Source of the DNA: an uncultured Dongia sp.
GTDB taxonomy: Bacteria > Pseudomonadota > Alphaproteobacteria > Dongiales > Dongiaceae
Length of the DNA: 64,000 bases
Reading direction: 5' to 3'
Assembly (NCBI RefSeq): GCF_936916975.1
Contig: NZ_CAKZGO010000006.1
Location: 186,001-250,000, forward strand
Shown here piece after piece: positions 27,301-34,557 of this stretch. Below the pieces are notes generated by a model, which saw only the letters and a program-made list of their open reading frames with translations, ran no database searches and was not told the DNA's origin. Both the position numbers and the translations under genes were made by a program. Every line of letters starts with the position of its first letter. Positions within the stretch are counted from its first letter, which is position 1.

Positions 27301-30300
27301 GGACGGAAACGATCACGATCACGGGCGGTGACAATTCCGCCAGAAACAACGCGGTCATCACGACCTCGGACGATGGGCTGTCGCGCAGTCTGGCCCTTGA
27401 TATCAATGGCGACGGTAAGACCGACGTCACGCAGAGCACTGTCATCAACACCGATGGCAGCAAGCTGGAGACCACCTCCTTCAGCAAGGCCGGGAGCACG
27501 GTCCTGTTGCGCAAGGATGTGACGACGACCAGCACCGATGGTCGGACGGTGACGACCCAGCGCGATTCCGATGGCGATACCGCGACCGATCTGACCATCG
27601 TCACGGTCAGGAACGCAGATGGCAGCGTCACCGAGACGCGAACGGGCGCTGCCTTGGGCGGTGTTCCGGCCTATAGCCAGATCAGCAGGATCGAAATCGA
27701 TATTGATGGCGGCGAAAAGATCGTCACGGAGTTTTTCAACGGCGCCGGCGTTCTGGTCGGCAAGACGTCAAGCAAGACCGATGCTAGCGGTCTGAACCAA
27801 GCGGTCACGTTCGATATCAATGGCGACAACATCGTCGATCAGCAATCGAAAAAGACCATCACCCTCAATGCCGATGGCAGCACAACCGAGACCGAGACCT
27901 TTACCCTCGCTGGCGGTGTCCCCAGCTCGACCCGCATCACGGTAAAGAACGCCGACGGTTCGGTCACCAGCACCTCGCTCGATCTTGACGGCAACGGCAT
28001 CAACGAACGCGCCAGCGTCACCACCGTGGCGACGGATGGCAGCATCGTCCATGTCTTTACCGCCTTCGACAACGCGACTGGCACGCAGACGACGCAGAAC
28101 ACGATCAATATCGCCGCGAATGGCCTCGGCGAAGTATCCGCTTATGCCTATGACTCGATAGTGGCGGTTCTGCAATCGGGCAACCAGAAGGCCGCTCTCA
28201 GCTTTCTTACCAACAGTTCGCGGGACAATAATACCTCCGCGGCGATTGAATGGGTCTACAAAGTCCAATCCAACACAGTGCTCGATACGACCACCATCTT
28301 CGTCGGTAACAATGGCAGTAATCAGTGGGTGCGTACGGTATCGGGCGCACAGGCCGCAACGGCGACGCATTTCATCGATGCGAACAATGTGGAGACTTGG
28401 AGCTGGAACATCGTCTCGGCCAGTCTCTGGGGGCAGACGTCTTCCATGCCGATCCTCGCTGCGACCGGCTCGATCCAGATCGACGTGGCGACCAAGGAGC
28501 TCTATCTCGACCGCGCCACCAATCTCTATTCGGCAGCTCTCAGCCGCGAAATGTCGTCGGATGAGCGGCAGGTCCTGGCGCAATACATCCAGGGGGGCAC
28601 GCTCAACGAGACCTTGCTTGCTACTAACATCCTGGCGTCGACCGAGTTCACCACCAAATACAGCACGATGACCGATGCGGCATTCGTCATTCGCCTGTTC
28701 ACGAATGCCCTTGGACACCTGCCTGCTGCGGATCTGCGCGACTATTATGTCGGCGAACTCGCAGCAGGACGCATGACGCGGGCCGACGTGCTCAATGCGC
28801 TCGGTCGTAGCATCGAGTCCGGTCAGGTCACGCGAAGCGTGTGGCAGGATGGCACGGTCAGTGACACGGTCTCCTACATCACCGCAACGTCGGGTATTAC
28901 GGTCGATCTCACCACGAATGCGAACAATACAGGCGCGGCGAAGGGTGACGTGTACACGTTGGTTCGTAACGTCGTGGGCACGACTTTTAATGACGTGCTC
29001 ACCGGCAATGCCAGCGACAACATTCTCACTGGTGGTGCCGGCATCGACGTTCTCAACGGTGGTGGCGGTAACGATACTGCCGGTTATGGCAGTGCGACGG
29101 CGGGTATCACTGTGAGTCTTGCCAACATGTCCCTCAATACCGGCGAGGCCGTGGGAGATATCTTTGACTCAATCGAGAACCTGATGGGTTCCGGTTTTGA
29201 CGACGTGCTGACCGGCAACACGGCAGCCAATGTTCTGTTGGGCGGCGTCGGCAATGACACGCTGGACGGCGGGGCCGGGACGGACACGCTGATCGGCGGT
29301 GTTGGCAATGATATCTATATGCTGGACGTGGCGGCCGACGTGGTGACGGAGAATGCCAATGAGGGCATCGATACGGTCAACATCGGCGCCACCTACACGC
29401 TGAGTGCCAACGTCGAGAACCTGACCCTGACGGGTGCTGCAGCGGTCAACGGTACCGGCAACACATTGAACAACGTGATCACCGGCAACAGTGCCGCCAA
29501 CGTGCTGACCGGCGGTGATGGCGCGGACACGCTGGATGGTGGGGCTGGTAATGATACGCTGACGGGCGGCCTTGGTGACGATGTCTATGACAATGTCGAG
29601 GCAGGCGACACGATCAGCGAGGCGGCCACTGCCGGGATCGATACGATCAGGACGTCGATCGGCTACTCGTTGGGTGCCACGATGGCGGTCAATGTCGAGA
29701 ACCTGGTGCTGACGGGTAGCGGGAATGTGGCTGGCACGGGCAACGCGCTGGACAATCAGATCATCGGCAATGCCGGCGCCAACACGCTGGACGGTGGTGC
29801 CGGCAATGACAACCTGGACGGTGGCCTCGGCAACGATGTGCTGATCGGCGGGACTGGTAACGACATCCTCGCTGGCGGTGAGGGCACTGATACGGCGGTG
29901 TTCAGCGGCAAGGGGACGGATTACGAACTGACCGATCTGGGTAATGGCGTCACCCAGGTGCGCGACCTGCGCACCGGCGCACCGGATGGCACCGACAAGA
30001 TCTCCGGGATCGAGAAGATCAGGTTCCTCGGAGATGTTGTGCCATTGCCTTCGGGCAATGAGCTCACCATCGCCACTTTCAGCGGGGTTGTATCGAACAG
30101 CCTCATCCGGCTTGCCGACGGCAACCGGCTCTATATCTGGAACGAAAGCTCGACGACGCAGGCGAAGATTCTGGATGCGAATGATCAGATCGTGGGCTCG
30201 GTCCTGTCGCTGGGAACGACGAGTGGCTTGGTCCGCGCGGCGGCGTTCCCGACCAATCTGCTATACCCGGACGGTAGTCCGGTACACCCGGACGGTGGTT

Positions 30301-33300
30301 TTGTCACCGCCAGCATCACCGGGGCGACCTTGACGGTCACGCGCTATAAGTCTAACGGGGAGGCGAACGGCACGCAGACGGTAACCGGACTCTCCTATTA
30401 TACGACGACAGGCATTCCGAGTGTCGCCGTACTGGCCGATGGCGGCTATGTGGTCAGCTGGAACAGCACTGGGACCAGCACGAACGACATATTCGCGCAG
30501 ATTTATGCAGCTAACGGCTCGCCGGTTGGATCACCGTTCCAGGCGAACACGCAGACGACCGATTATCAAACGCTGTCCGCGGTGGTGGCAATGCCGGGCG
30601 GCGGTTTCCTATTGACATGGCAGAGCGGTGCGGTCGCCAGTCAGTACGATATTGTTGGTCAAGTCTTCACGAGCGCCGGAGTGAAGGTTGGTAACGAAAT
30701 TGCCATCTCTACCGCTACTGGTGTCAATGAAGGTGCCCCGAGCATTGCGACCCTCTCGGGTGGTGGCTATGTAGCGGCCTGGTATACCGGCGCCGAGGCC
30801 ATGAACGGCTCGACCTACGATATCTATGCCCGGGTCCTGGATGCAGCTGGCCAGCCCAGCAGCAATGTCTTCCGGGTGAATACGACCCTCACGGGTCAGC
30901 AGTTTCTTCCAATGGTGACTGGGCTCTCGGACGGCAGCTTTGTTGTCACTTGGCAAAGCTCGGCATCCGGCACCTGGGATATTCTTGGCCAGCGCTTCGA
31001 CGCAACGGGTCAGGTCATTGGCCAGGAGTTCGTGATCAACACGACAACGGCAGGCGAGCAGACAGCGACGGCGGTCCTGTCGACCCCCGACGGCGGCTTC
31101 ACGGTGAGCTGGCAGTCGAGCGACGGGACGGTGCGCAGCCGGACGTTCGGTGCTGGGAACATCATCGAAGGGACGATGGGTGCGGACACATTGGCTGGCA
31201 ACGCCACGGCGAACCTGATTTACGGCCATCTGGGTGACGACAGCCTCTCCGGCGGTGGTGGCGATGACGTTCTGAATGGCGGTGTGGGCAACGACACGCT
31301 GGTGGGCGGCATTGGCAACGACACCTATGTGGTGGATGCAGCTGGTGACGTTGTGACGGAAACGGCGGGCGAGGGCACGGATCTGGTGCAGGCGTCGGCG
31401 AGCTATACGCTGAGCGCCAATGTCGAGAACCTGGCCCTTCTAGGAACGGGCTCGATCAACGGGACCGGTAATAGCTTGGCCAACACGATCACCGGCAATG
31501 ACGGGGATAACGTCATCGATGGTGGCGCCGGCATCGACATCATGATCGGCGGCAAGGGCAACGACACCTATGTGGTGGATGTGGCCGGTGAGACGATCAC
31601 GGAGAATGCCTCGGAAGGTACCGACACGGTCAATGCGGCGATCAGCTACGATATCTCGGCGGCGGCCAATCTGGAGAACGTGACGCTCACCGGGAGCGCC
31701 GCGCTCAATGCCACGGGCAATACCGGCGCCAACGTGCTGACCGGCAATAGCGGTATCAATACGCTGACCGGCAATGACGGCAACGATACGTTGATCGGCG
31801 GTGCTGGTGCGGATGTGCTGGTGGGTGGCAATGGCAACGATGCGGCGTCCTACGTGACCGCGGCGACAGGGATCACGGCAAGTCTGCTGACCCCAAACAC
31901 GAACACCGGCGATGCGGCTGGCGACAGCTATACGACGATCGAGAGTCTAACTGGATCCAACTTCGACGACGTGCTGACCGGTAACACGGCGGCCAACACC
32001 CTTAATGGTGGCGTCGGCAATGACACGTTAGTCGGTGGAACAGGCGACGATACCTACGTGATCGACCAGGCAGGTGATGTGGTCACGGAGACTTCCAATC
32101 AAGGCATCGATTCTGTTCAGAGTTCGATCAGCTACACACTTGGCGCCAATCTCGAAAACCTGAGCTTGACAGGCAGCAGCAACCTCACAGGCACAGGAAA
32201 TTCACTAGAAAACCAAATCTTTGGCAACGCTGGCGCCAACACGCTGTCTGGTGGCGACGGCAACGACATTCTGATTGGCGGTGTCGGGGCCGACTCCCTG
32301 GTGGGCGGCAATGGCAGCGACACCGCATCCTATGTGAATGCGGCTGCTGGTTTAACCGCAAGTCTTCTGTCCTCTGCCTCAAATACGGGGGATGCAGCGG
32401 GAGACACATACGCAACGATCGAAAACCTGGCTGGCTCTACGTTCAACGACACCCTAACCGGAAATACGGCGAGCAATTTTCTGGATGGTGGCGAAGGGGA
32501 CGATGTCCTCAATGGTGGATCCGGCAATGACTGGCTTCGTGGCGGCGCCGGTGCGGACGCTCTAAGTGGTGGTAGCGGAACTGACGGTGCGTCCTATGTT
32601 ACATCCGCTACCGGCGTTACCGCGAGTTTGTTGGCGCCTGCCAGCAACACTGGCGACGCTGCTGGCGACACCTACAGCAGCATTGAGACTCTAACTGGTT
32701 CAAATTTTGATGACAGCCTGACAGGCGATATGAACGCCAATAGCCTAAGCGGTTACATTGGCAACGACATTCTTGATGGTGGTGCTGGCGCAGACACGCT
32801 TATCGGTGGTGCTGGTGACGACAACTACGTGGTCGACAACGCCGGCGACGTCGTCACGGAACTCGGCAGCGAGGGGACGGACACGGTGCGGAGCTCGGTC
32901 AGCTATACGCTGGGCGCCAACGTCGAAAACCTGGCATTGGCAGGCACAGCAACTCTCAATGGCACTGGAAACTCTCTAAACAATCAGATTGTGGGCAACG
33001 ATGGTTCTAACGTGCTGAACGGCGGCGCTGGCAATGATGTGCTTTCCGGAGGTGCCGGAAGTGACACTTTGGTGGGTGGATCCGGTGCAGATGAGTTCCA
33101 GTTTGGTCGTGCGCAGGGGGCAGATGTCGTAGACGCCTATGATACCGATGGCGGGGCGGACAAATTGTCTATCGCCTCCACCGTTGCCAAGGAGCAGCTT
33201 TGGTTCGCCCAATCCGGCGATGATCTCATCATGAGCATCATCGGCACCGACGACACGGTAACGGTTCAGGGGTGGTACAGCGCCGCAGACAGAAAGCTTG

Positions 33301-33461
33301 ACCGGATCCAGCTGTCGGATGGGAAGTACGCGACAGCGAGCGACGTCGAACAGTTGCGATCCGCAATGGCATCCTTCAGCCCACCGCCGTTAGGTCAGAT
33401 GGTGCTCGACCAGACAACTCTCCAATCGCTAACGCCAACCCTGGCCGCCGCGTGGCATTGA
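21303..33461 (+). CDS. Giant RTX exoprotein of about 4050 residues
   Basis: Predicted cargo of the type I system, secreted and folded with calcium. In order: a Gly/Ser-rich N-terminus; a hydrophobic Ala/Gly segment at about 360-433 with pore-former character; a conserved domain starting VLDLTGSGIDITEL near 444 with Ca loops (DADGDGKI, DTNNDGKLD); about 24 extender repeats of 60-75 residues (about 630-2250), each with a DxNGDGxxD loop and a TTSADGL segment; a DUF4214-like domain (about 2397-2507); RTX nonapeptides (about 2567-2863); four beta-propeller-like blades (about 2920-3283); more RTX blocks (to about 3936); and a C-terminal region with DDTVTVQGWYS and a secretion signal ending AAAWH. 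The ATG at 21303 has GGAGAG upstream; the one at 21291 does not. It may be a toxin or an adhesin. The acyltransferase next to it favours a membrane-active role. Confidence 0.9.
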   Translation: MSGEGGWGRGDAPGSPNATDGSARTGGKSAGNNKSGSGGTSSAGTPEVAPPPTSWNGWPSGIPTPDDMFNSTSYYGPYEGPMRFNMPNPTTADATKKINELIDKGWRVGGAKITEHYVEVQIKDPNMNRTKERVIEITTGKRPAGPAVAGAGGQGTSAGSNNGNDGAAGGDAGTSNRNIESPKSPGSTNPGPSVSRAGAGKTDSVGHDDRLGGGGRDGAATDMAPGSSNDGQASPIASSTMPTLSESLIDSVVDSITNAKTAAFSTIEAIADALENGPLKDRRIEISKVELQHPFKHRYDPTTRSTQFGDLVSDVTAKYGIIESKLSVSVAGIGRAIGAVGAVVDAAATFAQELDQHTFAGAGTIATAGIVGGIVVAALVAGPALAAGAAVGSIAAFATGVPAIGVAAAVITEIGIIAYVSGVASDVAEDAARHIVTQAGLPIVLDLTGSGIDITELSSSNQFFDTAGDGYRHRTAWAGVGNGVLAIDADGDGKITERNEIVFTDWDPSAKDDMAALRSVFDTNNDGKLDASDAEFSKFRVVVTNADGTTSVKTLTELGIKSINLTTDATKIVLSDGSTIDGQTTFTRTDDSVGKVAAVTFAAEAQGYAVANSTVVNPDGSTTITNTARDADGGVASVTVTTTSADGLTRNNTFDYNGDGVVDQIQTIVKVVNGDSSRTETITNRNGGNVLLNSTVTTTSAGGNSVSISRDTRGGGYFDAAETRVTAGDGSLTLTLSKLNPNGSLITKKTTTTSADGLTRNDSYDIDGNGSTDLAVSDVTVVAGDGSRTQTVTQTSGNGTLISRTVTVTDATGEDRTVTADLDGNGTTDLTSMVDVTAPIGGAYISSKTNYNGDGSVRDKSVTSTSANGLTIITQIDANGDGFYDLTKSDVTVINGDGSRTQTVIETNADGSLRDKTIIVKGADGRGRNIQTDRDGDGNYDRLETIVVAGDGTSLDTVQELNTDGSQRAKSITNSSADGLSSIAQIDADGNGSFETVASSITVRNGNGSATVTEMVINGDSTLRGKVITTTSADGMAITKQSDRDGNGSFDLTSSDITVLNGDGSYVQTVTAAFGNGGLAGQSTTTTSVDRNNIAASRDFNGDGAIDQTETLVRGANGNVVDTIINVAGNGAVIDRMVVTTTANGLSKTTQVDENGDAVYDLISTDIVVISADGSRTETITDKAANGLTRAQVTKSVSGNGLSATAQADLDGDSDIDLSTTDVTTLNANGSRTRTLSDTNGDGSLRARVIAVTSDDGLSQTTQYDLNGDATVDLTTTDVTTLNANGSTTRIVSNLNAAGLREQSVTTTSADGRTVTSTTTNKDGSDTKQIYTRIVEADGDVVETSSNFTSGDGLIDKVATTTSATGLVRTTQIDADGNGSFETVRGSIATLNMNGSTTVTETIVNGDGSLREKVVTTTSGNGLEEIEQVDRDGNGSFDLMTTDVTVLNVDGSEVNVVTESYGNNALAGRYTKTTSADRNSSTEVWDLNGDGAVDKTRTSLRQSNGEIVSSTAAFTQNGTVVDRVVVTTSANGLGQTTQNDWNGDNIVDLTTTDVVTLNADGSRTEITTDKAANGTKIAEVTKTVSGNGLTATLQSDINGDSVVDLTTADVVTLNADGSRTRTLSDTNANGTLRARAVTTSSDDGLSVTQQLDVNGDTVVDLTSSDVIVLNANGSTTRTVTNTNVHGLRDQSVTITSADGRAVTQSSLSNGSVNTKRSYTRVVEADGDIVETTSNLNAVTSALINRVITTTSANGLVVTSQVDQNGDGTVDYTDLAVTALNLDGGKVTTFTSSNAAGVYAKSVKTVSANGLSTTEQMDWNGNGTFDLTRLSTTALNADGSTTQTVAETNADGSSRAQTITTTSGDKKTVTVVRSLAGNIVQNETIQLQANGDTVDTVISKNAAGTVLSTVTTTTSANGLSKIMQTKNGAGAIIDTQTTTIVLNADGSRTETLVQDGAVDGNTVTTVSADGLTRNVQTTMTGVMTSTAKTLDKTVLNLDGSRTETITITGGDNSARNNAVITTSDDGLSRSLALDINGDGKTDVTQSTVINTDGSKLETTSFSKAGSTVLLRKDVTTTSTDGRTVTTQRDSDGDTATDLTIVTVRNADGSVTETRTGAALGGVPAYSQISRIEIDIDGGEKIVTEFFNGAGVLVGKTSSKTDASGLNQAVTFDINGDNIVDQQSKKTITLNADGSTTETETFTLAGGVPSSTRITVKNADGSVTSTSLDLDGNGINERASVTTVATDGSIVHVFTAFDNATGTQTTQNTINIAANGLGEVSAYAYDSIVAVLQSGNQKAALSFLTNSSRDNNTSAAIEWVYKVQSNTVLDTTTIFVGNNGSNQWVRTVSGAQAATATHFIDANNVETWSWNIVSASLWGQTSSMPILAATGSIQIDVATKELYLDRATNLYSAALSREMSSDERQVLAQYIQGGTLNETLLATNILASTEFTTKYSTMTDAAFVIRLFTNALGHLPAADLRDYYVGELAAGRMTRADVLNALGRSIESGQVTRSVWQDGTVSDTVSYITATSGITVDLTTNANNTGAAKGDVYTLVRNVVGTTFNDVLTGNASDNILTGGAGIDVLNGGGGNDTAGYGSATAGITVSLANMSLNTGEAVGDIFDSIENLMGSGFDDVLTGNTAANVLLGGVGNDTLDGGAGTDTLIGGVGNDIYMLDVAADVVTENANEGIDTVNIGATYTLSANVENLTLTGAAAVNGTGNTLNNVITGNSAANVLTGGDGADTLDGGAGNDTLTGGLGDDVYDNVEAGDTISEAATAGIDTIRTSIGYSLGATMAVNVENLVLTGSGNVAGTGNALDNQIIGNAGANTLDGGAGNDNLDGGLGNDVLIGGTGNDILAGGEGTDTAVFSGKGTDYELTDLGNGVTQVRDLRTGAPDGTDKISGIEKIRFLGDVVPLPSGNELTIATFSGVVSNSLIRLADGNRLYIWNESSTTQAKILDANDQIVGSVLSLGTTSGLVRAAAFPTNLLYPDGSPVHPDGGFVTASITGATLTVTRYKSNGEANGTQTVTGLSYYTTTGIPSVAVLADGGYVVSWNSTGTSTNDIFAQIYAANGSPVGSPFQANTQTTDYQTLSAVVAMPGGGFLLTWQSGAVASQYDIVGQVFTSAGVKVGNEIAISTATGVNEGAPSIATLSGGGYVAAWYTGAEAMNGSTYDIYARVLDAAGQPSSNVFRVNTTLTGQQFLPMVTGLSDGSFVVTWQSSASGTWDILGQRFDATGQVIGQEFVINTTTAGEQTATAVLSTPDGGFTVSWQSSDGTVRSRTFGAGNIIEGTMGADTLAGNATANLIYGHLGDDSLSGGGGDDVLNGGVGNDTLVGGIGNDTYVVDAAGDVVTETAGEGTDLVQASASYTLSANVENLALLGTGSINGTGNSLANTITGNDGDNVIDGGAGIDIMIGGKGNDTYVVDVAGETITENASEGTDTVNAAISYDISAAANLENVTLTGSAALNATGNTGANVLTGNSGINTLTGNDGNDTLIGGAGADVLVGGNGNDAASYVTAATGITASLLTPNTNTGDAAGDSYTTIESLTGSNFDDVLTGNTAANTLNGGVGNDTLVGGTGDDTYVIDQAGDVVTETSNQGIDSVQSSISYTLGANLENLSLTGSSNLTGTGNSLENQIFGNAGANTLSGGDGNDILIGGVGADSLVGGNGSDTASYVNAAAGLTASLLSSASNTGDAAGDTYATIENLAGSTFNDTLTGNTASNFLDGGEGDDVLNGGSGNDWLRGGAGADALSGGSGTDGASYVTSATGVTASLLAPASNTGDAAGDTYSSIETLTGSNFDDSLTGDMNANSLSGYIGNDILDGGAGADTLIGGAGDDNYVVDNAGDVVTELGSEGTDTVRSSVSYTLGANVENLALAGTATLNGTGNSLNNQIVGNDGSNVLNGGAGNDVLSGGAGSDTLVGGSGADEFQFGRAQGADVVDAYDTDGGADKLSIASTVAKEQLWFAQSGDDLIMSIIGTDDTVTVQGWYSAADRKLDRIQLSDGKYATASDVEQLRSAMASFSPPPLGQMVLDQTTLQSLTPTLAAAWH
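23190..28050 (+). repeat. Array of about 24 extender repeats within the RTX gene
   Basis: Coding repeats of roughly 60-75 codons. The typical unit reads TTTSADGL, a short strand, a loop of form D(L/V/I/W)NGDGxxDLTT, then LNADGSRTxT. I counted 23 recognisable DxNGDG or DxDGNG loops plus one degenerate one (DTRGGGYFD). Units differ in sequence, so the array is old rather than freshly amplified. Confidence 0.85.
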
Positions 33462-33488
33462 ATGCACAATAGACTGCATTGACGAAAG

Positions 33489-33514
33489 CTGGGCCAGACC
33501 AAAGTCTGGCCCAG
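33489..33514 (+). terminator. Hairpin after the RTX gene
   Basis: CTGGGCCAGAC and GTCTGGCCCAG form a perfect 11-bp stem with a four-base loop, 28 bases past the stop. It has only a weak T-rich tail (TTCAAATC). Confidence 0.65.
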
Positions 33515-33640
33515 TTCAAATCTGGCACCCCAGAAGGAATCCACTGCCCTGAAGGTCTTGGGAAGCTGCCGGTAGTAAATAGGTAATCTATTGTATTCTA
33601 ACGCGGATCGACGTTCTCGGCGCCCCGTGATAACGGCTAT

Positions 33641-33658
33641 ATCCCGTTGGGGACGCCA
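33641..33658 (+). repeat. att-like repeat, copy 3 (distal end of the island)
   Basis: ATCCCGTTGGGGACGCCA equals the last 18 bases of tRNA-Glu and continues for five more bases identical to copy 2. Ordinary chromosomal gene content resumes after it. Confidence 0.85.
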
Positions 33659-33730
33659 TCATTTCAAATAGCCTTTCTGGCGATGCAGAACGTACATTCC
33701 GCGTGGATCCAACTCCGTGCGGGGGCCAAA

Positions 33731-34516
33731 TTGATTCGGTCTGCTTTTATCATCGTGCTGGCGGTGACTTTGGTCGGTTGCGCTCCTGTGGCAGGGCACC
33801 CTGCAAAGGCGGAGAGCGTTTCATCGCAGACGGTGGAAAGCCAGCTGGAACAGGCTTACATGGCCTATCTCGCGCGGGATTTTGAGACAGCTTACGACCT
33901 GCTCGCGCCGTTGGCCGAAAGCGGCAACCCAGACGCACAAGCCCAATTGGGCACGATGTATCTGCTGGGAAATCGTGTTCAGAAAGATCCGGCGAAGGCT
34001 TTAGAGCTGTTTAGACTGGCTGCGGCGCAGAACAACGCCAAAGCCCAGCTTCAGATTGGCGGCATGTACCAAATGGGCCTCGGCTTGCCCAAAGACCCTG
34101 GTCTGGCGATCGCATGGGCAGAACGCGCTGTCGCGCAAGGCTACGGGCCGGCAGAGGCGATGCTTGCACGTACTTATGAAGTCGGCTTCGGCGTGGAGCA
34201 AAACTACGGGGAGGCCATGCGCCTATTTCGCCTGGCGGCAGCGAAGGGGCAGTTCTATGGCCAAGCGGGTGTGGGTCGCTTGTATCTGAGGGGCCAGGGG
34301 TCGCCGCGCGATCTCGTGGAAGCCTATATGTGGCTGACACTCGCAAGTCGCCACGATCATCCCGCTCTGGCGACGATGAAGCAATATGTCCAAACCGATA
34401 TTGCTGCCAGCGAACGTGAAATGACCCCAGCACAACGCGTCGAAGGGCAGCGCCGCGTGGATACCTGGCGCCCGACCATCCCTTGCAATGATATCGAGTG
34501 CCACTTGCTTCCCTGA
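33731..34516 (+). CDS. Sel1-repeat lipoprotein
   Basis: A 261-residue secreted protein. With the TTG start at 33731 (GGGGG five bases upstream) it has a compact lipoprotein signal, IRSAFIIVLAVTLVGC, whose Cys17 would be lipidated. Five or so Sel1/TPR-like helical repeats follow (PDAQAQLGTMYLLGNRVQKD, AKAQLQIGGMYQMGLG, AEAMLARTYEVGFG, GQAGVGRLYLRGQG). Such proteins act as scaffolds in envelope or signalling complexes. Met at 33683 is an alternative start. The frame extends upstream into the att-like repeat, which cannot be real coding sequence for this gene. Confidence 0.82.
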   Translation: MIRSAFIIVLAVTLVGCAPVAGHPAKAESVSSQTVESQLEQAYMAYLARDFETAYDLLAPLAESGNPDAQAQLGTMYLLGNRVQKDPAKALELFRLAAAQNNAKAQLQIGGMYQMGLGLPKDPGLAIAWAERAVAQGYGPAEAMLARTYEVGFGVEQNYGEAMRLFRLAAAKGQFYGQAGVGRLYLRGQGSPRDLVEAYMWLTLASRHDHPALATMKQYVQTDIAASEREMTPAQRVEGQRRVDTWRPTIPCNDIECHLLP

Positions 34517-34557
34517 GGCGATGGCTCAGGGATCGTCTCGGACATAAGGACTTCAGC

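Noticed and set aside
24779-27631. Several long minus-strand frames opposite the extender repeats
   Set aside because: They repeat with the same period as the coding strand and encode Val/Arg/Ser-rich sequence without motifs. They are shadows of the repeat array.
28990-33110. Could the regular DNA repeats be a CRISPR array
   Set aside because: The repeats are coding GGxGxD calcium-binding units in frame with one long gene and vary in sequence; there are no unique spacers of uniform length and no cas genes.
14224-33640. Search for an integrase, transposase or insertion sequence in the island
   Set aside because: No tyrosine or serine recombinase motif, transposase DDE pattern or terminal inverted repeats were seen, so the island is called from the att-like repeats alone.
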